60,000 nucleotides of DNA. Source: Cryptomeria japonica. Taxonomy: Eukaryota > Streptophyta > Pinopsida > Cupressales > Cupressaceae. The DNA is taken from contig NC_081408.1 of assembly GCF_030272615.1 (NCBI RefSeq), positions 407,453,889-407,513,888 of the forward strand, written 5' to 3'. The position numbers and the translations under genes are program-made. Numbering within the stretch: position 1 is the stretch's first letter; each line of letters begins with the position of its first letter. Below the pieces are notes generated by a model. The model made no database searches and was not told the origin of the DNA. It was given only the letters and a program-made list of their open reading frames with translations. Positions 10,208-21,586 of this stretch are shown one piece after another.

Positions 10208-11930
10208 TGGTGCAGGAGCACCTAGGACTTAGGCTATCTAGTTTTCTCAATTTTGTCTTCTACAGACCCTAGACAAGTCAGTAGTGAATAAGGACTCTAG
10301 AAGGGTCCAAGAGTTAGTTTTTTGAGTCAATTTAGGCCTAGGTTGAGTTCATTCTTCTTAGGTTTGCATTTTTGTGTAAATAGTGGGTTTGAGTAGGTAG
10401 TTGACCTTCTTGATGGTCAAAAGTGTCAAAAATTGGTATAGGAATTAGGGAGGGTTAAATTAATCTTAGAAATGTTTTAAAATTCATGTTTGATGACTTA
10501 TAATAAGTCTCATAGGTTGAGAAGACGAAAAAGTGAAAAAGTGCAAAGTTGCAAAAAGTTGTCATGACAACTTTTGTCCTGAATTGGTTAGCGATGGAGT
10601 TAGGGATTGTCCAATGCCCTAGGATGACTCCACATGTGGGAAAAAATATAATTACCCTCTCTTTCATGGTTACCAAGGTTGGAGAATGTGTTTTGTAAGT
10701 TCAACAATCTGAAACTACTCATTTTCAGACTAGTTGGCAGCATTTTAGCTTGATTTTACTCATTTTGTAATTGGAAGTGGATTGAATCCATTCATCCAGC
10801 AATGGATTCAGATTCTATAGTGTGTTATAGTATTCTTTGTTCCATCTCAAGCTTTGTATATAGTTTACTTTTGTGTTTTCTTGCTTGGGTTTGTAAACAA
10901 CCAATTTTGGCTTGTATATAGCAGTTTATGTAAGAATGGTTGCCCCATGAATTCCACATGTGTTGTCATCATGGCTTGTTGGGAAATGAAGGGAAACCAC
11001 TTTTATATTGTACATATGTATGGACAAGTGTTGGAGATGAGTTTCAATGTGACTGTCACCTTGTTCTAGGTGAGTCCAGGAGCAACCTGGCTAGAGGAAA
11101 TAAGGTGAAATTAAAGTGCTAAGTGCAGGGGTGTATGCCAAACCACCATTTTAAGATTTTGGAGGGGTCCATGAAGTTGGGACAGAGTTTCCAATGCAAG
11201 GAGAAGCCTTGAAAAAGTCATTTGATGCCCAAACCCCAACTTGACCAGTCACTGCCACCTAGAAGGCCTAGAAACCTTTCAAAACCCTCGTTTTGGGGTT
11301 AGCATATTGTACGGTGGAGTAAGGAGCCAAAACCACAAAAATAAATTGGGGTTAGGTGAAAAATTGAAGAAAAACCAAACTTTCTAGGGGGTCTTTCAAA
11401 CCGTTTTCACTCAAGCCCTAGAAAACTGGATTTTGGAGGCCTAATAGGGCTAATTCCTTCTAGCCCTTTTCTAGGCAAAATATTGAAATCGGTAAGAAAG
11501 CTAATGGTTAAAAACCTCAAATGGACCCTAAATACATTCAAAACATGTTAGAAGACACCTCCACACCTCTGCATCAATTCACAATAGTAGGAGGTCAATT
11601 TGACAAGTTGAAGCTAAGAAGCCACAATTGAGTACATGGGAAGCAATGTAACTTGGTAGGGTTCCTAGCTAAAACACTTCAAGAAAAAACCTTGGAGTGG
11701 TTAACAAGAAAGACCTAGAATAGAATGAGAATGACTTGGAAGTCTAGAGAGAAATTAGGCCTGGTGAGTTGGTGGAACTGAGCAACACCAACTAGGTGAA
11801 GTGTTGAGAAAACTAGGTAAACCCATCACCTTCTTGGGTGATTAATCCTTTTGCTTGTTAGGGACATATTTATGCACTTCTAGAATGGGTGTGTCATGAA
11901 ATTTTTCTACTAGATGAGTGTCATCCTACA
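10208..11930 (+). repeat. Probable chromovirus 3' LTR and 3' UTR
   Basis: A purine-rich GGGAGAA (10201-10207) 14 bp after the pol stop is followed by TGGTGCAGGAGC, a plausible polypurine-tract/LTR junction. There is no coding sequence in about 1.7 kb. The partner LTR is not in the window, so both ends are estimates; the right end is placed where minus-strand coding-like sequence begins. Confidence 0.4.
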
Positions 11931-11949
11931 CTAGATTTACATCATATCT

Positions 11950-14078
11950 CTAATCTATCAAAAATTATCTCAAAATTGTTTTAGTCTCCTTAGTCGCCTC
12001 ATTTATCTTCCCGAGCATAAGCTTATTTACCATTTTCTTAATTCAAAATCTATCATTGGAAAACTTTAATAATCTAATAACTTCATCTTTAGAAATGACT
12101 GAGGATAGATTTACTAGTACATACCCCTTTATTCTCTCATCCTCTAAACTTGTTGTATGCCTTCTTGCATCTAAAATGTCATATAGGCTTTTAGAGATCA
12201 TAGATGAAAGTGATATCAATGTCTTGCTATAGACATCCATATATTCAACACCTACTTCTTCAATTGCCCTCTGATCTTTATCATCAAAGTTTTCATAATA
12301 TGTAGGCACATTTTTCAAATTTCCATCCTTAAGAATTTCATCGATTAATTATTTCAAAGTCAATGGGGGCACAACTTCAAATTTACCTTCAATTTTACCG
12401 GATTTGAGAGCTTCATCTATCTCAGACTTCTGTCTCTTGCTTGCTCTTGATTTTTTGGATGACTCAGTTTTTGCTCTTGTCTTCTTTATTGTTGAACTCC
12501 GTTGGATTGTGGCTTCTTCACTACTCTAGCATAGGTGGTTGTCTTTTTCACCTATTTCACTCCTTCATCAGATTTTGTCTCTATGTCCTCAACAGTGGCA
12601 ACAACATACAATCTTTGGGGTTTCTCCTTCTTCCTCTTCTCCACCCAACTAGTTGATGTTTTTTATTGTGATTTGGATGGAGGAATGGGCTTCAACACAT
12701 TGGAGGTAGGTGTGGACTGAGACTGTCTTGACTTAGCCTTCTTCAGAGGAGTGGGAATAGGTTTAGACTTCTTGGGCTTCCATATCCTCCTCCTTTAGTA
12801 TATTTTATTCTCTATCCCTTTGCACAACCTCATTAGATATACCCATTTTCTCTGCTAGCTCCTCTGCCTCCTTCCTTACTTTCCTCTTTCTTGTCCGTCT
12901 TGTAAAATTATGCAAATCAAGATCTTTTTCTTTACAGGTACCAAAACTTTCCTCCATATCATCCACTAGTTGACTCAACAATTTTTGAGCATATGAGTCA
13001 TGTGTGGTAGCATCCACCTCATACCCCATGGGCATGATCTAGACAATTCTTGGCTCAACTGCCTCTATGTGGCATTGGTCCTTATCAACCATAAAGCAGA
13101 TGGTTTTCTCATATTTCTCAACAATCTCCTTAGGGATCCTTTCCCTACTTTTCATTGTTTCTTGGAATGATTTAAAATATCCTCATAAAGTAGATTTATG
13201 TGCAACAGTATCACCTAAACCTTGTAATCCTTTCTTGATTTGAATGGCCACTGGTTTATCATAAGCCTACAAAATCTTTCCAATACTAGGGATTTCATTT
13301 AGGAAATACATTGCTAAGAATATAATCAAGGAATTGAATTTGAATGCATATTTCTTGTCTTGCTTAATCTTCTTCGGGATGCTTAATAACTCACTAAGAA
13401 GAACTGCACAAAGATCATACCTTTGTCTTCCTTGAGCATCTCATAGGCTATAAATATGGCAGTACCGGATATAGAGTTCTACCTGTTCGATTGATACACT
13501 TTATATCCAGTCACCATTGAGGCAAATCTAACATCATGCTCTATAATATCACTGATAGTCATCGAGTGGCTATCATGCTGAGATCTGATAACTTTTTTCA
13601 TCGTTGTATTCTAAACTTTCCTCAATCTGGGGATCTCACCGGTTGCATTTAAATAGGTAACTGCCTAAATGTCTTGCTTGGTGATCTTATGAGGTTGGTC
13701 CAGCCACATGAACTCATCATGGATTTGGCTCAGAATGTATCGGACCCATTTGGGTTCATCAAACACTAGGAAATGAATGAATTGGATGAAACCCTTGTCA
13801 TGCAATGACTTGAATTTTGACTTCAAATTTCCTATACCATCCATCATATGCTTGGTATAAAGTGAGAGCATATCTGCATTCCCAAGATCTTCAATGTTAC
13901 ACCGGATAAATGCCCTAATGTATTTGTTGTGAAGCACACCATACAGGACAGAGGAAAAAGAACCTTCTGGATCATCTTCGACAGATTTGAATGGGTGCCT
14001 CTTGAATGCATCCCTTTCTCTTTCAATGATCTCAACCACCAAGGGAGTCACAACACTAGATGTAGATGTAGATGCCAT
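11950..14078 (-). pseudogene. Element C ORF2: unrecognised retroelement-associated protein, broken
   Basis: On the minus strand a good ATG at 14076-14078 opens a Ser/Thr-rich start (MASTSTSS), followed by 137 open codons with conserved-looking blocks such as AFIRCNIEDLG, LYTKHMMDGI and FDEPKWVRYIL. The frame continues with stops and frameshifts: RFASMVTGYKVYQSNR near 13500, a block containing PMGYEVDATTHD near 13030, then a Lys/Arg/Glu-rich basic tail near 12850-12900. Another open stretch covers 12043-12318. No RT, integrase or protease motif is visible. I do not recognise a named domain. It lies downstream of and collinear with the gag at 14496-15640, which suggests one element. Alternatively it is a separate plant gene relic. 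Confidence 0.5.
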
Positions 14079-14495
14079 TTCAACACTAGGGTATGGAAGG
14101 ATAGGTCACAAATGAAAAATACCTTTTTGAATCACAACTGGATGCTTGAAATCGCTTACTGATCAGTAAAGGCTCGGATTTCGCTACTAAATCTCTTTTT
14201 GCTCTGTTGCTTTGCTCTTTTATCTCATTCATATTGTGAGAAATGAATAGTAGAATGCCTTTTTATCCACTAAAAACGTAATTTTAAGTTGTAATAAATG
14301 CACAACCCTAAAGACTTTCAGATGCTCTATTTTTATGAATTCACTCACCGCAATTCCTAACTGCCATAAAATATTCCGGATATCATCTGCATAGCTAATC
14401 TCCATCATCAACAATCATTCTCAACTAGTTATAGATCTCTAAAATGTGATTTCTAAAGATCTACATAAAAATCTTCCCCCTTAAGGCATTAGACC

Positions 14496-15640
14496 TTAGT
14501 TGTCGAATGAGGTTCCTACACCGGAATCAGGCGTGGAGCTATTCTGCACATTTGAATCTTCTTTTTTAAACCACATCTTCTTATGCTGATCTTTGATCTC
14601 TTTCACCTTAGCTTTTCCCTTTTCATATGATTTGTTCTTGTCTACCAAAGAATTATTTCTTCTGTAATATCTTGCAATATGACCAAGTTTGTTGCATGCA
14701 TGACAAATAACATTTCTCTGCACAGGCCTGAAGTTCGTCTTATTTGGTCTCATCCTGCATTGGCTAGAAATATGGCCAAAGATTCCACAAGCATAGCATC
14801 TCTTATTTTAAAAATTGTTCATCATTGTTCTGCACATGTTTGACTTATGACCAAAGTTGTTGCATATGAAGATTTGATCGGTAAAGGTAGGACCATTGTT
14901 CATCCTATTATTCATCATCCCATTATTCATCTTACTTTTGCATTGACTTAACATGTGTCTGAATTTATCACAAATAAAACATTTACCATTGAATTTGTAA
15001 GCATTAGGTTGTCTTACCAAAGGTTTCTTGTTCTTCTACTGATGATTAATCTGACCAGAATTGGAGGATTATCCTTTGTCAAATCCAAGTCCTTGCATGT
15101 CTTTCCCATGTCTCTAACTTTCTAGCATCTCATCCAACTGGGCTAAACTAGCTTTGAATTTTTTTTGGTACTCATTAGTAGTAGTCAACTCATCTATCAT
15201 AATTATGATCTTCCTTTCAAGTTCTTGTCCATCAATATTTGTTTGCACCAATTCAAGCTTCAACTAATCATTCTCATATGTCAATCTGCAACATTCATCA
15301 GATTTGTCCTTCAGTGACTGAGTCAAATTTTCTGCATTCTTCTTTTGGTCTTCAATCTCCTTTGTTAGCTTCATTACAATGGATTGCATCTCATTTTTCA
15401 AGACTGCATTCTCCCTAGCCAACTTCTCACATTCATTTGTCTTGTCTTGTAGGGATTGATTATCAATGCTTTGTTCTTCTTTCTCCTTGAGTTTGTCCAT
15501 CAATTCCTCTCTTTTCTCTACAAGTGCTCACTTGATCTTTCAATGTCTCAATGAAGTCTTCAGCTAGATTTGGATTTCTTTTCAGGAACTTACTTCTTTT
15601 CTTGGCTATTAAAAAATGATTACAATGATGAATGAACTGA
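14496..15640 (-). pseudogene. Element C gag, C-terminal half: coiled coil and four zinc knuckles
   Basis: Minus-strand coding begins within the frame near 15640. A long Lys/Glu-rich coiled coil (~15590-15180) is followed by LDEMLESQRHGKDMQGLGF (~15075-15135), a signature region of copia-type (SIRE-like) gag proteins. Four CCHC-type knuckles follow: CFICDKFRHMLSQC, CNNFGHKSNMC with degraded first half, CYACGIFGHISSQC, and CHACNKLGHIARYY, which has lost its last Cys. The frame ends after SGVGTSFDN with a stop at 14496-14498. One frameshift near 15520 and several stops are present. The usual N-terminal gag domain is not seen, so the 5' part is lost. Gag would package element RNA in a particle. 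Confidence 0.75.
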
Positions 15641-18000
15641 AGTATACCATCTCACTATGCCAAAATGTAGTTTTGGTTAGGCTCAAATCAACTCTTGCAA
15701 CTGTTTCATCTCTTTGCTCTATTTTTCTTCTCTATCAAATACCGGAGCACCAAAACCTTCAATTACATTCACAAAAATAGCAAATTCTCTCTTACAGACC
15801 TCCCACCCTCATCACTCATAACAAAATGATCAACCAAATCAATCTTATATATCCACACCAACAAAAAGAATCATTTACTAAGTTGGCTTCCAAAAATGCA
15901 TTACACGCAACATGAAATGTGTATCACAAAGTCAGCTCAACCCATCCACAAATCCAAATGCGGACCAAAATAAGAAGATAATAGGCTTGCCATAACTTGG
16001 CCCAATCACTTCAAACATGAAACCGATCACCAAAATCAGCCTATTAAATCCAAAACACACTTTACACAAAGAGGGCTTTGTTCCAACTGAATTACCAGAT
16101 ACCAGAGCTCTAAACTTACACACAATTCAACACCGGATATCAGGATCACAAGATAATTTGTCTCAAACCTTGAATCAACTGACTTGATCATCGCAACTAG
16201 AATTACATTACAAAAATCAAGATGTGCACCATGATCTCATGCTCTACCGGTTACTGAGTTCCACCTTCCAAACTTGTGCCTTATGAGCAATATGACTTCC
16301 GGTAAGCCAAATTTATGTACATCGAATGTGATTTCTGAATTGAGTTGCTATCAATGACAACCCCTAAACTTCTATCATGTACCAATCTGCACCAGAACAG
16401 TATCTCTTGCTAATAGAATACACTCTAGTCTTTAGGCTTACACGTAAAGGAGTGTTTTGGGCATTTTGTGAGCTTTGACTTACCCTCCCCTTTCCTCACA
16501 GATAATTCAATTTTGAAGGCTGAGTAGATCATGGACCTGATTGAACAACAACAATGAGAACAAACACTTCCCTAGGTTTTAAGAGTTTTGCCTACAACTA
16601 GTGAACTTGAATAATTGTTGCATCCCATAGCTCAACTCCATACTTTGTTCAAGTTAGCTCATAGCGAGCTAGGAGACCTGCCTTTCCATGATATTATCGA
16701 CCTTGATCAGAGTTATTAGATCCTCAAATCTCATAATCACCCCTCAGAGGAAGATTGGACTCCCTTGTAGTAAGTCCTTGATCAACTATACGCAATGGAT
16801 GCATAAAGTCTGGTTGGCAAACCATAAATTTTGGGTTTCAACATCCCACAGGAAGGATTATCCCAGAAGTCACCAAGAAACTATGGATTTATTTATCCAT
16901 GCCACTCTTAGAGCTGGTATCCTTTATTTTTTGCAAACTCTGCACCCCTTTCTTTGCTCTCATTAATTTTGTTCTCAATTCGTACACGCCCACCACATGT
17001 TGGCGTGACGCGCATCTTCAAAACCTCCCCTTTTTTCTGTGATAAGTAGCCACAATAAGCTAATGCATGGTGATGATTTTTTTTTCTTTCGTAACACTGG
17101 GCCTGCAATTTTGAATGAAGTAAATGCGACACATGGCAACTCCCCGGGGAGTTTCATTTTGCAGCTAAGTCAAAGACCAGGTCTTCCCCTCCTATTTCCA
17201 TGTGTCTTTCATGTTGATGGCCAGGAGATCCCCTGAGGGTGTTTTCCAGAGAGTGGGGTGTTTTGTTAAGAGATCCAAGTAATTGGGAACGACCGTAAAC
17301 CCTTTTGATCCGATCAACAACAGTAGTTTTTGGGGACAGTTGTGCTAGATGCCAAAAGTGGCATTTCTCTCTTGCTCCTTGTTCTCATGACTAATGATGC
17401 AGATACTAGAAACGCATCATCATGATGCTTTTCTTGTTTTTTCCAGTACCAAGTTGTTATGCCCTCGCACTATAAGAAGTGGAAGGTTTTTCTTTTCAAA
17501 GGTTTCAGAACTTATTTTAACAAATATAAAGAAGGTTCTCTAGCTAAGATTTTAGCCTTAAAATCTATTATTATTACCTAAACTAAGATAATCAACTATT
17601 CTTGTGGCCTCTTAGATTACTTTATTCAGTGTACTTTGATAGTTTCTTGTGCATCTTCAAATTCTGGCATGACTTTAGTAATATATGCTTAAAATTCTAC
17701 TGATTAAATCATGTTTTTATACTCTTTATCTAGTAGATGTGTGGTATATGTTTCTTTATGTTGAGGAAAGCTTTATATGTATCTTAATTCATGTTCAGGG
17801 CATGCAGATTTTTGAATGGGCCTCAAAATGACATGTATGTGAAGCTCTCTATGCTTTTAGTTTGACAGAAAAACCAATTTAGTGTATCACTTTAGAGTAG
17901 GTTTACTTTATGTTTATTTCTTCCCCTTTTCCCCCTAACAAATGAAGAAACGACTTATAAAATCTTGGAGGTTACTTAAAGAAAACTTATAAGTCCCCCA
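15641..18000. other. Unassigned sequence upstream of element C
   Basis: No recognisable pol or gag. The 15700-16330 part carries ACCGG/CCGGT words like those in element C and the copia elements, so it may be its 5' untranslated region or LTR. No direct-repeat partner is visible. A 92-codon open frame at 16688-16966 (+) has no family I recognise. The stretch 16970-17250 is less AT-rich than its surroundings and looks unlike the retroelements. Nothing more can be supported. Confidence 0.4.
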
Positions 18001-18049
18001 TTACAGAGTTTCCCATAAGACTATTTCCCTAAGAGTTTTTTTTAGTGAT

Positions 18050-18240
18050 CAACACCAACCATTAGTAAGAATTTCATCAAGAGAGAATAAACCACCAATA
18101 GGAAACATGCCAATATCAAAACAATAATTAGAAGGAGCATAATCCAATTCGTCAGTGGAAAATAGGAAGGAGTGTAATAAAATATCCAATTTAGCCTACA
18201 CCATATAAGAATCCAGCAAAGGATCCATACAAATAGTAAG
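18050..18240 (-). pseudogene. Short coding-like fragment, unknown
   Basis: The minus strand reads about 63 codons with a single internal stop, including STDELDYAPSNYCFDIGMFP and GGLFSLDEILTNG. It stops abruptly at the start of the Tat3 LTR at 18241, so the Tat3 insertion may have split a larger coding region. I do not recognise the product. Confidence 0.3.
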
Positions 18241-19406
18241 TGTAGACACTAAAAATGGTCAACGCTTGTGTCATTACATGTTAACATGTGTATGTTACCT
18301 TTTTTCAGGTTTTCACACTTACTAACACTTCCTCTATGTTGCACATTCGATCTTTAGCATTTGTCAATATCATGCCATTCTTAGGCTTTCTCTTACTATT
18401 TTTTCCTACTCATTCATTTCAATTTGGATCTTATCAATTTCAATCTCAATTGTCATTTCATGATCATGGTTATCTATCAATGTCATTTAATTGTCATTTT
18501 AACCCTAATCAATATCGATTAGCATCAACCTCCATTGATTCCAATCAATTCTCAATGTCCTGTCATCATTCATTATCAATCAATTGTCCTTTACAATCAT
18601 CAATCATTTATCTTTGTCAATTGTCCTTGTCATTTCAATCATTATGATCGATCTTGAGCATTGATTTAAATCAACCTTAGTTAATTTTTTGATCATTGTA
18701 TCAATCAATCAATTCAATCATTAAATTCTTATCCTGATCATGTTAATTGTTTATCAATTTAATCCATTTAATGACATCATCTTGACTTATGTCTCTCTCC
18801 TAGGGCTAGATAGTTCTTTAATTATTATTCCTTTACTAATATTTCTCTTAGGATATATGAATTTATTCATTTACCCTATGTCTTGTGTCACAATTAAATT
18901 ATTTATTTAATTGGCTAATTGTCCCATTGTGATTAATTAATAATAAATTATTAATTTCTCCCACCTTTTTTCTCTCCTCATTTCCTCCCCACTTTGTCAT
19001 AATTTGTCATTCCTAATTTCATGCTTCCCATTTCCTATAATTTCTCCACTAATATGTCTCCGCCAATTTCTCAAATCATAAAGCTATAATTGAGGCCAAT
19101 TTGTCATAAATCATGAAGCACAAATCTCTCTCCAATTTGTCATGAACTTTTCATAGCAATTTGTCAAAATTTGTCATATCAATTATACCATTTTTGAATC
19201 AATTTGCCTCTTTTATTTGCCTTAATTTTCTCATGTCATTTTGGTGATCATTTTCTCTATAAATTGATTTCATTTTTCAATGATTAACAACCACATTTTG
19301 AGTATCCTTATGCTGTCAAAATCAACTCGCTATCATTTTGTCTTTCTTTCAATACACTTGTGTTTGTAGGTGAGACCCACATATATTTGAAGCAGAAAGA
19401 TTAACA
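18241..19406 (+). repeat. Tat3 5' LTR (right end approximate)
   Basis: It begins TGTAGACACTAAAAATGG, has a TATA box CTATAAAT near 19256-19263, and near its end a GTGTTTGTAGGTGAGACC block matching GTGTTTGCAGGTACAGG at the end of the Tat2 LTR. The end at GATTAACA (19406) is a guess based on a terminal CA; no clear primer-binding site follows. Confidence 0.55.
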
Positions 19407-19619
19407 ATGGAATGGAATGGAAGAAGCGCTTTCGTTGGTTTTTATTTTATTTAATTATTTCATTTTTATACTTCTATTGATTGTGATTAGGGTTACTTTT
19501 CATGATATTTTTCTTTTGTGATTGGCTTTATGATATCATGATGTTTTTGCCTAATTCTCAAACCACATTTTCTAGTGAACTTCACATGAACACGTACAAT
19601 CTAATAATTTCATGAGTCT

Positions 19620-20080
19620 TATGTTTGCATGTAGGTTTTATTTGTGGATTTATTCTTGCATGCGGGTTTTAGGTGCTAATTTTTTATTGCATGCAAGTTT
19701 TAGGTGTCGGTTTGTTGTTGTGTGTAGATTCTATTTGTGAATTTATTGTTTCATGAAGGTTTTCTAGAGTCTAAATTATGATCTATGCAAGATTTCTTAA
19801 CATTAAATTAATCACAAGTTTCATGTAGCCTAATTAGGGGTTAAAATTAATGAAAAAAATTCAATCTTTGATTTAAAATGAACCCTATAATTCTCACATA
19901 GCCTTATTAGGGGATTAATGGACAATAATTCCTTGCTTCAATTTGTTAAGTGGATAAAAATGAATTTCATCTAGCCTAATTAGGATTTTAATTTGGTGAC
20001 AATTTCTCATTTCCTTTTGCAATTTGGTTAAAATGAACCCTACAATCCTCATCTAGTTTAAATAGGGGTGCAAATTGGAT
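19620..20080 (+). repeat. Degenerate tandem repeats in the Tat3 leader
   Basis: Two sets are present. GCATGNAGGTTTTA-type units lie near 19627, 19660, 19698 and 19755. TCATCTAGCCTAATTAGGGG-type units lie near 19822, 19897, 19967 and 20050, about 70-80 bp apart and each followed by an ATTT/AATGAACCCTA context. Noncoding. Confidence 0.6.
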
Positions 20081-20394
20081 AAGATGCAATTAGGTCTATT
20101 CCTTTTTGGTCAAGTGGTTTTGTTTACATGAGGAAGTTTTGGTGTTGCTGATTTGTGCAACACCTTGGCATTTATTGGGAAAAGACATATTTGAAACTAC
20201 TAACACATTTGGATGCAGGACGTTGTCAAATATCAAATATTGAAACAAAGTGTCTTCTTTTTCATTAGATAGAAAACATTTGGATTTGGGCTTTAAAATG
20301 TACATTTGTCTTCTTTTTTTGGCATGCTTGTGTATGTGAGTGGACCTACTGCTCCCCTTATCTTTCATGGTCCTAGGTGCACGATAAAAATGTT

Positions 20395-20960
20395 AGTGAC
20401 ACTCTTTATTAAAGGGCTTGCCTCACGAGAATCCATTAAGGTCGGGTGAGAGGGAAAAACCCAAGTGGTAACAAGGTATTTAGCCAAGCTACTTTTGAGC
20501 CACTATATAACAAAAAATATTATGATGAAAGTCATAAAAAACAGTTGTGGATGTGTCATGCCAATGTAAGTCTCCCTCAGTATTCGTGTGATGTGTAATC
20601 CACACAGTGATGCATAAAAACCCATAAGGGTTGGGATACATCTTAATTGAGAAAAACACCACACGTATGACCACTTGAATGAATGCCCTTACTATAAGCC
20701 AATTGTTATAGAAACCAAAATCCTTCTATTTGCTGGTGCAAGAGGTCGGACCTCTGAAGCCATCCCACACTCTCGTAATCAAATTTGAGATAGAAAATTC
20801 CCCTAGATCTTTGGGTCTTTGGGAATTCAAAGTTTGGTGTACCTAATAAGTGAGTGTTGTGGAGGGGGAGCCAGTGTCACCAAACTTCAAAGCTATCCAC
20901 TCTAAATAAGTGCAGATCGAATTTATTCATAGTGGTAACCCAACAAATATTGTCTTGGCC
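20395..20960 (+). other. Conserved leader block of Tat elements (Tat3 copy)
   Basis: Blocks match Tat2 in order and spacing: GGCTTGCCTCACGAG, AAGGTCGGGTGAGAGGG, CCACTATATAACAAA, then a GGTCGGACCTC/ CCCACACTC region, matching 34243-34700 in Tat2. Both copies lie ~1 kb after their LTR and upstream of gag. A packaging, dimerisation or translation element is possible; no function is shown. Confidence 0.6.
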
Positions 20961-21586
20961 AACCTAGGATTTGTATTTGAATGTGCTCTTATTTAATGTA
21001 AAAATTCAAATAACCCTTCTCTCTTCTGTGTTTGTTGACAAATCAAAAACATCATTTCAAAACAAAGGTCACATTAAAAGAAAAGATTTGAATATCAAGA
21101 CAAAGTCATAAACAAGAAACCTTGGTCATAAGATTTAAACAAAGATTTCAAAAGCTAAAACTTGTCTCAAAACAATCAAAGATAACATCCAAAGTTCAAA
21201 ATATCTCAAAAACATGGCTTATGAAATAATTGGACTCCTTTGTTTCAAAATCCATGTCATTTTAGGCAAGTTTTTGCATGGACCAAACTTAGGTCATAGA
21301 ACATATTCACTTCCTTCATTATAGTCCATTGCAATATCATTATACCCCTTTGCATCTAGGTTTCAAAGTATTTTCCTAAGTCTTGATCATTCATTTCATT
21401 CTATTCATTTGTCCTCATTATCTCAAAATTAGCTCTTGCTTAGATTGCATTTTCCATTTTTTTTCCAAATCATTGGTCCTCATACATTCACATTGCATTC
21501 CCATTATCATGGCATTGGTTCTAAAGCCTTAGCCTTGTTTTAGATCATATCATATCTTTAGATCATATCATATCCTTAGATCATAT
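20961..21586 (+). other. Tat3 leader, noncoding
   Basis: A/T-rich, with no coding sequence. Near 21540-21586 there is a direct run of ATCATATCATATCCTTAG units, into which the solo LTR at 21587 inserted; the same words resume at 23822. Confidence 0.5.

Noticed and set aside
12441-12720. Overlapping plus-strand open frames
   Set aside because: They oppose the element C ORF2 basic tail region and show no motif.
18288-18647. 119-codon hydrophobic plus-strand frame
   Set aside because: Lies in the Tat3 LTR, low-complexity TCATTT-rich composition, no motif.
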